From: Flammula alnicola
Taxonomy: Eukaryota; Basidiomycota; Agaricomycetes; Agaricales; Strophariaceae
DNA length: 64,000 bases
Assembly: GCA_015499995.1 (NCBI GenBank)
Contig: JADNRV010000034.1
Location: 62,001 to 126,000, forward strand
Direction of reading: 5' to 3'
The position numbers and the translations under genes are program-made. The notes beneath the pieces are model-generated. The model was not told where the DNA came from and ran no database searches. It saw only the letters and a program-made list of their open reading frames with translations. Positions 44,652 through 55,499 of this stretch are shown here, piece by piece (position 1 is the stretch's first letter; every line of letters starts with the position of its first letter).

Positions 44652-47216
44652 CTACCCGTAGTGATCTGAATCTGTTATGCCTGTAGACCAAGCCTCTGCG
44701 TATTCTATCAGGCCAGGACTATGCAAATTTTGCATTTCTCCGCTTGGAGTGCCCGGGCTATGGCCCTCGATCTTCAAAGATGGATCCTCGCTGTCTTTTC
44801 GATCATATGGCACGAATCTGAGCAAATCCTCCGGGATGGGCTCATACGACACTCCGAACATGGAAGCATCGATTCCGCGAGATCTTCGCACCCGCAACCC
44901 AGACATCCAAAAGGCGTATCGGCTGCAATACCTGGGTTTGTCGAGTTGGTGCTCGTATTGGATCATTCTTGTGAGGAGGTCGAGGATGCGTCGCCTTAGG
45001 CTGAAGGGTCCGAATTTCATCATCGACGAAAACCAGGAGTGGTGAGCTACCTTCTCCATATATAGACGAGCGCAGAAAAATACGAAATCTGCTGTCTCGT
45101 ACCCTTGGCTGTCAAGGGAAAAATCTAGACCTCGAGATATATTACGAAGTATAGATGAGAAATGTGGCTCTAGGTTTTCTGGGGGGGTAAACCAGGCAAT
45201 GTAGTCGAAGAAGTCGTCCAACATAGGATGGCAACGGATCAGTTCCGCTTCGTCTCCTGGTTCCATGGTATATGCATGCTCGAACAAGCTCTCTAGAATT
45301 AGATAGTGTTGTCGAATCATGGCTATCTCATTGATAAAACTGACATTAGTCTCGAATGTTCGACTCGTTGTAATAGCGCTTGAACTTGCCTTGAAGTAGT
45401 CCATCAGGGATCTTCCGTGGCACAGGAATTAAATAATTCTTTTGGAGTAGAAAGGGATGACCAGAATCGACAGTAACATTTTCAAAAGAATCCCTTTGTC
45501 GATGAGGTGAATTGAGCACCCATATTCGAGTGTGCAGCTCGACGCGGTGTATTCCAATCATGTGAGCAGGATTGTCTGAATAAACCGATATTCCTGGCAG
45601 ATATAAGAAAAGAAACATGCTTTCGTTGTGCATCATCTGCAAGCTGGGCTTTCTCAGGGTGGAAGTCATGGGACGAAATTTTGATGATGGGAAGAAACAT
45701 GACTGCAAAGTCCGTATTTGGGAACGTGTGAGAGAGGGAGTGTCCTGGTCAGCAAGACGGGTACTGGGGTTGGTTAGTTGGGGATTTACAATGGCAAGGG
45801 AGAGTGCGCGATAAGCATGGTATGCAGCAAGAACAAGTTCTTCCTTGGCTGAATGATCCTTGATGGCGAGTGCAAGTGCCTGTACCAGGTCGTAGGGTGG
45901 CCGGATATGGTCGTCCAGAAATACAGATTCTCCGTGGGTAACGAGAAAGTTTGCGTCGCGTATTTGAAGCCAGAAGACGTCGAAATCGATCCAATTTCGA
46001 TGCGCATGATCGAGGCATAAAGCAAGGGGAACCATGCGCGGTCCAGATGTTGCTGTTGATCATGGATTGTGAGCAAGAGCAAAGGAGACGGGTTGGAGAA
46101 ATGATACCAGATGATAGCTTTGATAAGCACAAAATATTTCTAAATAGTCGAAATAAGTGAGACAAAGGTCTTCGTATAATCCTAAAGCATCGTCTTAGCA
46201 TGTCGCTGCGTGCTAAGATTCCCGATAATCGGAAAGGGAGTCGTAGCATCATTATGAAGAGACTTCGAGATGCCCATGCTTGCGGCGATTTATAGGGACA
46301 TTGAGCGGGAATGTCACTAGTTTCTGATGATGGAGCGAGCGATGCCTTGAATAATTGGATTGTCGGAAGGAATGTTGTGGTAACAAGGAAGACGATAGCA
46401 ATGCCAATGAAAAGCGTGACTGGTATTGCGACTATAAGCTGGAGTGCGACCAGGAATTCCACCACGCCTACGAAAAATAGGACAACGGCGCCTTGGAGAA
46501 GAAGAGGGAGTCCTGTGAATATGAGGGGAATGTGCCACTTTTCGAGTCCTTTAGCCCTCATATGAAAGATCGCCAATGCCTGCTTTGAACTCAGCGGATC
46601 GGTATAGCGCTGGTGTTCACGAAGCCACTGCAAGGAAACGATCCCGACGATGACTGTCGTTAGGCTGAGGATAAGACTGCTGAACCAAAAGATATTGATA
46701 CGGATAGAGCTTGGACTCGGAGAGAACGAGACAGGATACTGGATGTTGCTCGGAGGTATAGCCGCCATAGAGGTATTCGCAAGGATATCAACGCTACCCG
46801 CGATGTGAGTAAGTAACGCCGTAAGCACGACATTTGGGTCCGGCTGAAGCCTTTTATACGAGTCGATCGCAAACCCAGTTACGACCGCTGAGAAAAGTCC
46901 CGCCTAGAAGGGCTCAATAACACATCTTCGAGAAATTCAAGAAGGTTGGCTTACGAATATTAAGAGATTTTGGACTTCGTCCTTCCAGGCATCACACTGA
47001 ATTTTGTCCTTCTTCAGTAGAGGTTGCAGTACAGTGTCGCAATGGTCACCACCGGGCTTCGGGATGGGATACAGGTGCGGGTCGTTCCACCTCCATAACT
47101 CGAGAAATCGTCAGATATATGTGCCATACAAGCCATGGAGGAATGTTCAGAGTTTGCCGACTTACTTTGGGTTTGATTGTTTCTGGATCGACGTCATTTA
47201 CTAGCTCATTTACCAT
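44652..47216 (-). CDS. DUF6535 membrane protein
   Basis: Exons 47216-47166, 47098-46955, 46903-46108 and 46052 onward, with introns of 67, 51 and 55 bp and matching phases. The family start is clear: DAWKDEVQNLLIF joined to AGLFSAVVTGFAIDSYKRLQ. Further features are HIAGSVDILANTS, two adjoining hydrophobic segments (about 46.66 and 46.45 kb) separated by QWLREHQRYTDPLSSKQALA, and the motif PAQCPYKSPQAWA. The last part continues in a 250-codon frame (44652-45404). Near 45.35-45.40 kb the coding frame changes, and I could not find a phase-compatible intron, so a frame shift or unusual intron is possible. DUF6535 proteins are abundant, uncharacterised Agaricomycete proteins with paired transmembrane helices. 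Confidence 0.75.
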
Positions 47217-47367
47217 TCTAGTGGGAAAAGGTTGGAACGAGTTCAGCGTGGACGTTGATCATGAGTGTCGAGAAGACTCTCATCGAACGGCCAACAGATT
47301 CACACGGCTTACTCGGCTCGACGGCACTGATGTAATCACTCCTTGCGAGATCTCACGTGATTCGAAG

Positions 47368-47375
47368 GATCAGGG
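47368..47375. repeat. 8-bp target-site duplication, left copy
   Basis: GATCAGGG directly before the left TIR, repeated at 48247-48254. Confidence 0.85.
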
Positions 47376-48246
47376 TAGGGTTGGGTAAAAAACCTAGGGT
47401 TTTTTACCAAAACGTTTTTTACCGGTAAAATACCGGTAAATTACCAGGTAAATTACCTCCCATTGGCGGCAGGTTTGTGAGGTTTTTTACTGTATAGCCA
47501 CGTGATAGATATGAGCCCGGCCACCGCCGTACAGCCCGAGGCTCAGTCTTCGCGTGAACTCAATGCCTGAAGAGCAAACGGTATCCGCATTTACCTGGAT
47601 TACACCACCCCTTCGGAATCGGCTACGTGTACATAGGACAGATGGCAGCGCGGACACAGGTCCGCCAACACTATTCAACGGAAACAAACGTACGTTACAG
47701 CTTACTTGTTCATAATATTATTAAACTCAGTGTCTATATATCATGACTAGGCATGCAAACGTTCCGTTCCGAGGCCTACTGTCAAGTTTTACGACGTCAA
47801 GAACAAGATCTTTAATCCGAAAGAAGAAACACCCGAGTCTGATCTGTTGCTCGATGACGAAGATGACTCGTGGTTAGATCAACCATTGGAAAGTGGTTTT
47901 ATAGCCTCAAAAAGGCTGGACGCCGAGACCAACTCACCCATCAATCTGCATTCAAGACATTTATCGACCTTTCTCGGTGACCAAGGCCTCTGATGATGTT
48001 CATGTTGCATCTCGCAAAAGCATAGCCATCCCAAATCCTGACGATAATGAGCTAATTGACTGTCAATACGAGCTTATGCGTCTGTGTAGCGCCGCAGGCG
48101 GCGAAAAAAAGCCCTGCGAAATCGGATCACGTGATACGTAAATTACCGGTAAAATACTGGTAAATTACCTGGCCCTCTCTCAGAAAAATTTTTCGAGGTA
48201 AACTACCGGTAAATTACACCCCCTGGAGGTTTTTTACCCAACCCTA
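47376..48246. mobile_element. 871-bp hAT-like non-autonomous element (MITE)
   Basis: Perfect 20-bp terminal inverted repeats TAGGGTTGGGTAAAAAACCT (47376-47395 and 48227-48246) with the 8-bp target duplication GATCAGGG. The 8-bp duplication and TAGGG ends fit the hAT superfamily. Both subterminal zones contain several TACCGGTAAA/TTTACCGG motifs. A short open frame with an acidic stretch (EETPESDLLLDDEDD) at about 47.8 kb may be a remnant of the parent coding region. The element sits about 160 bp upstream of the DUF6535 start codon. Confidence 0.85.
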
Positions 48247-48254
48247 GATCAGGG
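48247..48254. repeat. 8-bp target-site duplication, right copy
   Basis: GATCAGGG immediately after the right TIR of the hAT-like element. Confidence 0.85.
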
Positions 48255-50170
48255 CGAGTCTATTCGTCGTTTCTGACATCCATCACAAGGCTCGGTGGTT
48301 GCAAAAATAAGACAAAGGTAAGAAATGTTCTCTTCAACATACTTGCTGCATTTTAACTAACATTTAATGTCTTTTTACATAGATTTTTACGAAGCGCTGC
48401 CGTGTACCCCCGACTGAGGGATGTGGGCTGGTTATCATCGACCCGCGCAGGAGGCAGGACGGGGGAATGACTGTATTGACTGCAGGGTAAACTCCTGAAG
48501 TGGGAGGCCATGTAAAGTACATAGGTCCCAGAGGAGCGAGATGAATAGATTTCGCTTCTCTCACCTTCATTGTGTTTCATGACGTCGCCTCGGTCTACCT
48601 GCTCATGCATCCAATTACGAGAAAGAAAGTGCTCAACCCGTCACCAACGACCGAGCAGAGACAAGGAAATAAGACTTTGTGTCTTATTTCCTTGTCTCTG
48701 CTCGAAGGGTCTTCATCTCGAATCATCCTCGTGACACGCTAAGCAGGCGCACAAAATAAACGGGAAACCCGAAACGATAAGCGGCAAGCACGACCAGCTA
48801 ATGGACGTAACGGCAGCAGGCAACGCACAGACGGAACGATGAACGGGTGAAACGACGAACCGACGCCCGAAAACGATGAGCGGGTGCTGCCGTTCATTTT
48901 TAATTCAGGTGTGTAATATTTTACCTTAGTCTTTCCACTACTTCAAGTTACAAGCATACTTTTCCTCCCGTGAACTCCAGGGCTTGCCACCCTCAGCCGG
49001 ACCACGCGCATGAGACGTGCATCAGAGACGTGTTACATAGCGTCACTATGACGAAGCGATGGCTCGCGGCCAGACCCTCGGTTTTCGGTCGATCATCTGA
49101 TGGATTGCGAAAGGTGTGTGCTTTTTTGGCATTCCTTCCTCTGCCTTCGTCGTCTTCTATCATTCTTGTATAGCTATAATAATAACTCTTTGTATCTCAT
49201 CAGTATGGACGAAGATGCTCTGTCGCCACTTACCGGCCCACTCTCTACCGTCAATTTATTTCATCCATCGTCGGCATCGTCCTACATATTCGATGCATTG
49301 TGTCGAAGTGCTGTGCAATTTCGTAGTGGCTATCATATAATTAGTAAAGGACGTTAGTAGACAGTTCAGAGCAGTGCACTTGCAAATATGCTTGGCTTTC
49401 TGCACATTATATGACTTGATCAGTCAGTTGGGAACACAGTTGAGTCTTTTCGTCATTCACGCAGTAGAAATACCCTCACGACGGTCTGATCGAAATTCTC
49501 CCATCGATGAACAATCTGTTTTTTCTTCTAAGGTCTTCCACCCGACATCCTGGCCGAAATCTGTCTCCTATGATCGGGGAGCTGTCTCACAACTTGTGGT
49601 CTGGCCCATGGGCGTGAAATGCTTGAGAATTCCGGGGTTTAAAATTGGGCAATCAGCCTCGGAGGTCAGTACTCAGTTTTGCGTCCATCTGTCTTCGTTG
49701 GGGCTTAAAATAGCTGTCGAACAACTTTCTAATGTTTCTCTGTCAGATTTGGGGCGACGCGAGCGCGTCTTGATTATCTGCCAAAATGGTGTCAAAACGG
49801 ATATGTCCGAATGGCTGGTTGTAAATAAATCATGTCCCTACAATTATGAATGCTAGGTAAATGATAGGATGACATCCACCGGCGTCCCGCTAAGCGAGCC
49901 TCCTATGTACCTAAATCAGCTAATCATAAGTGCGCTATTAATATCTGCGACAGCCAGTATCGACTCCCTTTGCTTACAAGTGAAGCGCTCTCTACCCATT
50001 GCTGCTTCGGCCACAGCAAGCCGAGCTTACTCTGGTCTGTGTGCTGGACACATCTCGAATCAGAAGATCCAGAATTCTTTCTCAAATCAAGCATTGAAGA
50101 GGTCGATAAATACCCGCATTCGTCTCCACAATAATCCAAATCATCCCCATCAGCTCATTCAATACACAAG
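48255..50170. other. Mostly non-coding region upstream of the alcohol oxidase
   Basis: Holds a perfect hairpin at 48652-48704 and AACG/GACG-rich sequence to 48.9 kb. A 160-codon plus frame at 49374-49856 has no recognised domain. The alcohol-oxidase promoter region ends it, with a TATA-like GATAAATACC near 50108. Confidence 0.4.
48652..48704. repeat. Perfect 24-bp inverted repeat with a 5-nt loop
   Basis: Arms 48652-48675 and 48681-48704 are exact reverse complements around the loop TTTGT. The arm begins CGAGCAGAGACAAGG. There is no adjacent gene for which it would be an obvious terminator. Confidence 0.85.
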
Positions 50171-50176
50171 CACAAA

Positions 50177-52820
50177 ATGGCCGACACTTACGATATCATC
50201 TTCGCTGGAGGTAAGCGTGCTCGTCGTGCAAGTCATTCTTCTTGCTCACAGTACCTGCAGGAGGAGCAACCGCATGCATTACTGCAGGTCGGCTTGCAGC
50301 GGCCGATCCCTCTTTGAAGATCCTTGTAGGTCCACGACATCCTCGTGTAAGGGTCGCTAATCCCATCGGTCAATGACAGGTGCTGGAGTCTGGCCCTCAC
50401 ACTCGTGAACTTGATTACCATATCCAACCAGGTCGCTTTTTCAGCAACTTGCTCGTTCCACGAGAGGTGTTCTCTTTCCACTTCGGCAAGGGTGGAAAAG
50501 GCACTGGTGAACGTATGCACGTTGTCCCAACTGGCCGCGCTCTCGGTGGAGGATCCGCCGTCAACAGTAGGCGAGAGTCACTAATTTTTTGACTCGCAAA
50601 CTGAATGCATGTTTGCAGTCGCCATGTACATGAGACCCGCTGCATCTGACTACGACGACTGGGAGACGGTGCACGGAAATAAAGGATGGAGTTCCAAAGA
50701 ATTGATCCCGCTCTTGAAAAAGGTTGATTCTTGGCTCTGAAGAGATGGGACATTTTTAACCTTTTTGATAGGCAGAAACCTATCAACCAGGGCCCAACGA
50801 TCCTGCCCACGGATATTCTGGCCCTCTCAAGATCTCTTTCGCTCAAGCTAACTACAACGTTGGTGAGGAACTGATCAACGTCGCAACAGCCATCGAGAAA
50901 GACCATGGCGGAACTAACGATTTGAACAATTTTACTGAGGAGTCCCTCAATAAGTGGGGTGTAAGACACTTGTTCTTCGTCCCTCCGCTGTCAGATAACT
51001 AACTATTTTACTTATAACAGAGAGTCCAAAGGTAATCTAATAAAAGGTTGTACATATATATTGAACTAAGCGATGTTCTCAGGTACATCGACATCAAGAC
51101 TGGCAGGCGTTCTGACACTGCGCATCACTACATCTACAACCCCGACCACAAGAACTTGACCGTTCTCACAAGGCAAAAAGTCACCCGTGTCATCTTCGAG
51201 TAAGTCATCATACCGCTTGATGGCATGATCACATCTGATCTAGAACGAATTTTAGGGGCAAGAAAGCTGTCGGAGTCGAGTACATCGACGACGTCGTGGG
51301 AAGATCCAAGGGTGTTACCGAGAAGATTGTGGCAAAGGCATCTCGCCTCGTCGTTCTTTCTGCTGGTGCCTTCGGCAGCCCTTCCATCCTCGAGCGATCG
51401 GGTATTGGTGCTGCCTCCGTTTTGAAGAAGAATGGCGTCGAGCAATTCGTCGACCTCCCTGGAGTTGGAGAGAACTACATGGGTGCGCATAAACGTTATT
51501 ATACATTGCTGCATGACACCAATGGAATCGATCGTATGTCTAGATCACAACGTGATCTTCACCCCCTACAACGCCAGCGAAGAAGCCGAGACCATGGACT
51601 TGGCCTTCCGAGGCAGCGCTGAAGAAACCGAACGTGAGTAGCAATAATAAAATTGCTCGGAAAATGCTAACCATCTTCTATCAGCGCTTGCTCAGCAATG
51701 GATCAAAGGCGGAAAAGGTCTCTTGGCCAACAAGTGGGTCTGATCCTTTTCCTGTTTCTGACATCTTCTAATCCATTTCTCAACAGCGGTGTCGATGGAG
51801 CCATCAAACTCAGGCCTTCTGCCGCTGAACTGAAGACGATGTCTCCTGCCTTCGACGAGAGATGGAAGTCTTATTACGAGCCCCGCCCCGACAAGCCAGT
51901 TATGCTGATGGCAACCATAGCTGCGTACGTGTTCTTCCTCATTCCTAAGTTTTGCTTTCTCATAGTCATTGCCTGCTAGATACGTCGGCTTGAACCCTGA
52001 GGTTCCTCGCGCCAAATACTACAGTGTTGCCTACTTCTCAGTATGTTTCCGTGGAGGTTTTGCTCTTCGAATATCCCTGATATGTCAACCAGCTTCACCC
52101 CGTTTCCACTGGACGCGTCCACATCACTTCTGGGATTGATTCTTACTCTCCTTTGGACTTTAGTCCTGGTTTCCTCGAGAAGTAAGTCGCATATTTGTAT
52201 ATCTGTTTCCTGTCTGATTCTAAGTGCCTTTTTTTTTTAGCCCTGCCGATGTTGCTATTCTGAGATGGTCGTACAAGAGGGCCCGTGAAGTTGCGCGCCG
52301 CATGAAATACTACCGTGGTGAGCTTGTCGTCGGACACCCACAATTCTCCAAGAACAGCGCTGCTGCTGCCGGAAACGAGACTGGTCCTGTTCCTCTCGAT
52401 GCGCCTTACATCCAATACACGGAGGAGGATGACAAGGCCATTGATGAATACCACAGGCAAAATGTTGAGACCACATGGCACTCCGTAAGTTACAGACGAG
52501 AATGCCTTCATGTGATTTTCGACTGATAATTTATATTGGTAGATCGGAACATGTGCGATGAAGCCTCGCGAGAAGGGCGGTGTCGTCGATTCCAAGTTGA
52601 ACGTCTACGGCGTCACGAATCTTAAGGTTGCCGGTACGTCTTCTCCGATTGACTACGAATGGAATAGACTGGATAGCTGACATTTACGTGAACAGACTGC
52701 AGTATCACTCCAGGAAACGTCGCAGCCAACACCTACAGCACTGCTATCGCGATCGGTGAGAAGGCTGCGGTCATCATCGCTGAGGAGCTCGGCATCAAGG
52801 GCGTCAGTGTCCGCCCGTGA
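50177..52820 (+). CDS. GMC-family alcohol oxidase (methanol/short-chain alcohol oxidase type)
   Basis: Sixteen exons with consistent phases give 606 residues: 50177-50210, 50261-50325, 50380-50566, 50619-50722, 50772-50960, 51021-51031, 51083-51199, 51256-51482, 51544-51633, 51685-51733, 51787-51924, 51980-52040, 52093-52181, 52241-52484, 52543-52633 and 52696-52820. It has the FAD-binding start DIIFAGGGATAC and the GMC signature GGGSAVNIAMYMR then ASDYDDWE. The second signature is GAFGSPSILERSGIG. The catalytic His is in TTWHSIGT and the Asn in GNVAANTYSTA. The length and the DYDDWE/WHS context fit fungal alcohol oxidases, which oxidise methanol or other short alcohols to aldehyde plus H2O2; in wood decay this peroxide feeds peroxidases or Fenton chemistry. 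There is no signal peptide and no C-terminal SKL (it ends GVSVRP). It looks intact. Confidence 0.92.
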
Positions 52821-53605
52821 ATGTAGGAATCGGAATCATTAATAGTGTTCTGGAAACCTCCACATCTTCATTCGGCGTTTAACAATTTGTATAAGTACAT
52901 ATGTAAATATGGCATAGTAGCTACAATTTTTGGGTGATTGTAAAAATATGCATTTTTGAGTTTCTCCCAGTGCAGAGCACTAGAATTTCGGCGGTTCATG
53001 GGATTCTCGGATACCCATTGCACAATACCCAAGAGGACTAAAGCATAATGCAAATGATCCAAGAACGTAGAAGCGGTTAAGAAGAAAGCTGATCAGTTCA
53101 AGCACAGGAATTGCGGAAGGCTCCTCGTCTTCTCGTCGCTCACTGGAGCAGGCCAATCCGGATTCCGACCTCTCTAGGTGCGCGAATGGTCGGGAACGCG
53201 ACAAGGCAGCACCGTGCGGTACGACGTCGCAGGCAAAGGTTGGTTGGATTCTGATGATCAAGTCGTGCTTGAGTCGCGCATGTCGTACACAGCCATGGTC
53301 TAATCTAATCTAATCTATGTGCTGCCAGATCCCACTACATACCATAATGACGTTGAACGTGAAGGTTTGAACGTTGGGGCCCGACCGGGACCGCCTGAAC
53401 CCTCAGTCAACTTCAGGTCAAAATGGGGCGCCTGGACCAGACGGCTACATCAGACCGGCAAATCTAATGTGCAAGTCACGACCGAGCCGAAGAACAGAGG
53501 ATTGATCGATTAGCGCTTAGCCCTGAAAACATATGCATTGCAGCAATGTCAAGGCAATCATGTACATGTATATAAATAATCCCTCGCAAGAGTCCAACGT
53601 TGAAG
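52821..53605. other. Intergenic, no gene seen
   Basis: 3' flanks of the alcohol oxidase and of the convergent DUF6534 gene. Short frames only. A TCTAATCTAATCTAATCTA microrepeat lies near 53300. Confidence 0.5.
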
Positions 53606-53609
53606 GCAA

Positions 53610-55485
53610 TTAAAGGTCCCTGGTCTTGCCCTCAAACGACCGGTCCTTTCCCATGCCCATGCCACTTGCATCCTGGAGCTCGTGTGACTCGACGTTAACG
53701 AAGACTTCTGTACGCTTGTTGCCACCGAATTTTATGATCTCCGACTACAAATGCAGTTGTTGAGTGGAATCAAACAGGATGAATAATAATGTATATAAAA
53801 ACGTACGGGCTTCATGGGTGGCGGCTGCACGATCTGGGGTCGGAAGGCGTTCGACACGGATGTGGTTGGCCCTTCGCTTTCCCTTCCCAGCGACGTTCCG
53901 GTGGGTCCGTTCATCCAAATACCGCGTGAATTAAGGGTACTCATTAAGGAGTTGGAATAAAGCTTGCAAAGCGGAACGTTGAAGAGCAGATGCCTATAGA
54001 TCAAAGGGGAGCCGTCAACGATACCCTGATACGTTCGAATTGTATCACGCACAATCCAGTTTTCTGTGAAGAGAAGCTTTCGTCAGTTTGTTACACACGA
54101 GAGAGGAGAGGCAAGTACATCAGCCTTGAACACGATAAGATTAATAAGGGCGACAACGGAGGTGACGAGACCAGTTTGGACTGCAACTTCAACGAACGTT
54201 AATAATTTGAGCAAAAGGAACAAATATTCCAATAGCTTACGTCGAATAATACGATCGACCAGCAGATCAGAACGCTCAAATCCTGTCTTGTGCTTTGACT
54301 AAAATAATGGTGGTAATTGACTTTATACGCGATTCTTTAGCGCCGAAATATCTATACTTACTCTGTAAAATAATCAGCATTTCGTCGTTTTCGAGCTGTA
54401 CAGGTCCACTTACAAGTACGTCACGAGAATCGTTGTAATGAGAATATCTCCCAACACCTCGGAAGATAGCCAGATAATAATAGGAACCTTAGACGCGTTT
54501 CCAGGCTCAGCAGCAGAATTTTGACTATGCGACAAATAAGTGATATATACCTCAGCTTTCTGAATTTCAACGAATTGGGGTGCTTTTGAAACTTGCGCAG
54601 GTGTCAGGATTGCAGTGACTACACAGATGATTTATCAATTAAACGCATCTTGAAGTGGGATATATGCTCACCACCACCAGTAATCGCCGTGAGCATAATC
54701 AGGAGGGGGAGTATTCGACTCTTTGTTAAGACGTAGATTCGCCATGCGAAGAATGACTGAACCGACGAAACAATGACGCCCTGTAGAATAGTCAGAAAAG
54801 TGCAATACGAGTTCAAAAGTAATAAGTCCTACCGTGGTAGCCGGGTCTGACGGATTGTGGGACGTGCCACTGTTAGCTAGCCTTCCACCTCAATTTAAGA
54901 GTGGTTTACCCATATAAAACACTGGTTGCCTCTCGTTCAATAAATTTGAAGTCAAATCAAGAGAGGGGCGGAACTCACGCCAAGTAACAACATTCAAATA
55001 AGGACTATCGCCTGCGATTCAATATTAACCTCCCAAGTCAAGCTATTTAGCCCACGTTATTATTAACTCACCGAAATGGACAATTAGGGACATATAAAGG
55101 TAAGCAGCATCACACGCAGTGTTGAGGATATCGAACATGAAGAGAACGGCGACCTAAATGCAAGCCGCCTGAATTATGTATGTCCGAGAATAATACAATA
55201 TTGCTCCAGGCTACTTACGAATATTTTAATCCAAGTCCTATCCCTGAAATATTATGTCAGAATAATGATATTATAAGAGTAGGAGTCTAACACACTTCTT
55301 GAACGACGTATAGTACAGATACACCTGGGTCACCATGACTCCGAGGAGGATTGCATTGAAGGTAAAACCTATAAGGATGGGACCATGACTGAATAGGACA
55401 TTAGAATTGTGGCGTCGCAGGGCAAACTGTCGTTATCTGTTGCTCACGCAATTTCGGCGACATTTGGGGGAGCTGGTTCGGCCAT
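53610..55485 (-). CDS. DUF6534 multi-pass membrane protein
   Basis: Starting at ATG 55485 (MAEPAPPNVAEIA), short exons give SHGPILIGFTFNAILLGVMV then TQVYLYYTSFKK. Next come DRTWIKIF, VAVLFMFDILNTACDAAYLY, GVIVSSVQSFFAWRIYVLTK and ITAITGG-type helices. VTAILTPAQVSK, VPIIIWLSSEVLGDILITTI and finally CKLYSNSLMSTLNSRGIW follow, then a cytosolic tail ending at TAA 53610-53612. About 11 introns of 50-60 bp separate them. The QVYLYY start, FFAWR motif and LYSNSLMSTLN end define DUF6534. Seven hydrophobic helices suggest a receptor-like topology; the function is unknown. The order is intact and it looks functional. Confidence 0.75.
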
Positions 55486-55499
55486 GTTGGAAGTGAATA

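Noticed and set aside
45339..45389. GC-AG intron in the DUF6535 gene (AG|GCAAGT...GTCAG)
   Set aside because: The acceptor leads to a stop codon because the phases do not match, although the donor is perfect. It is kept only as an open question.
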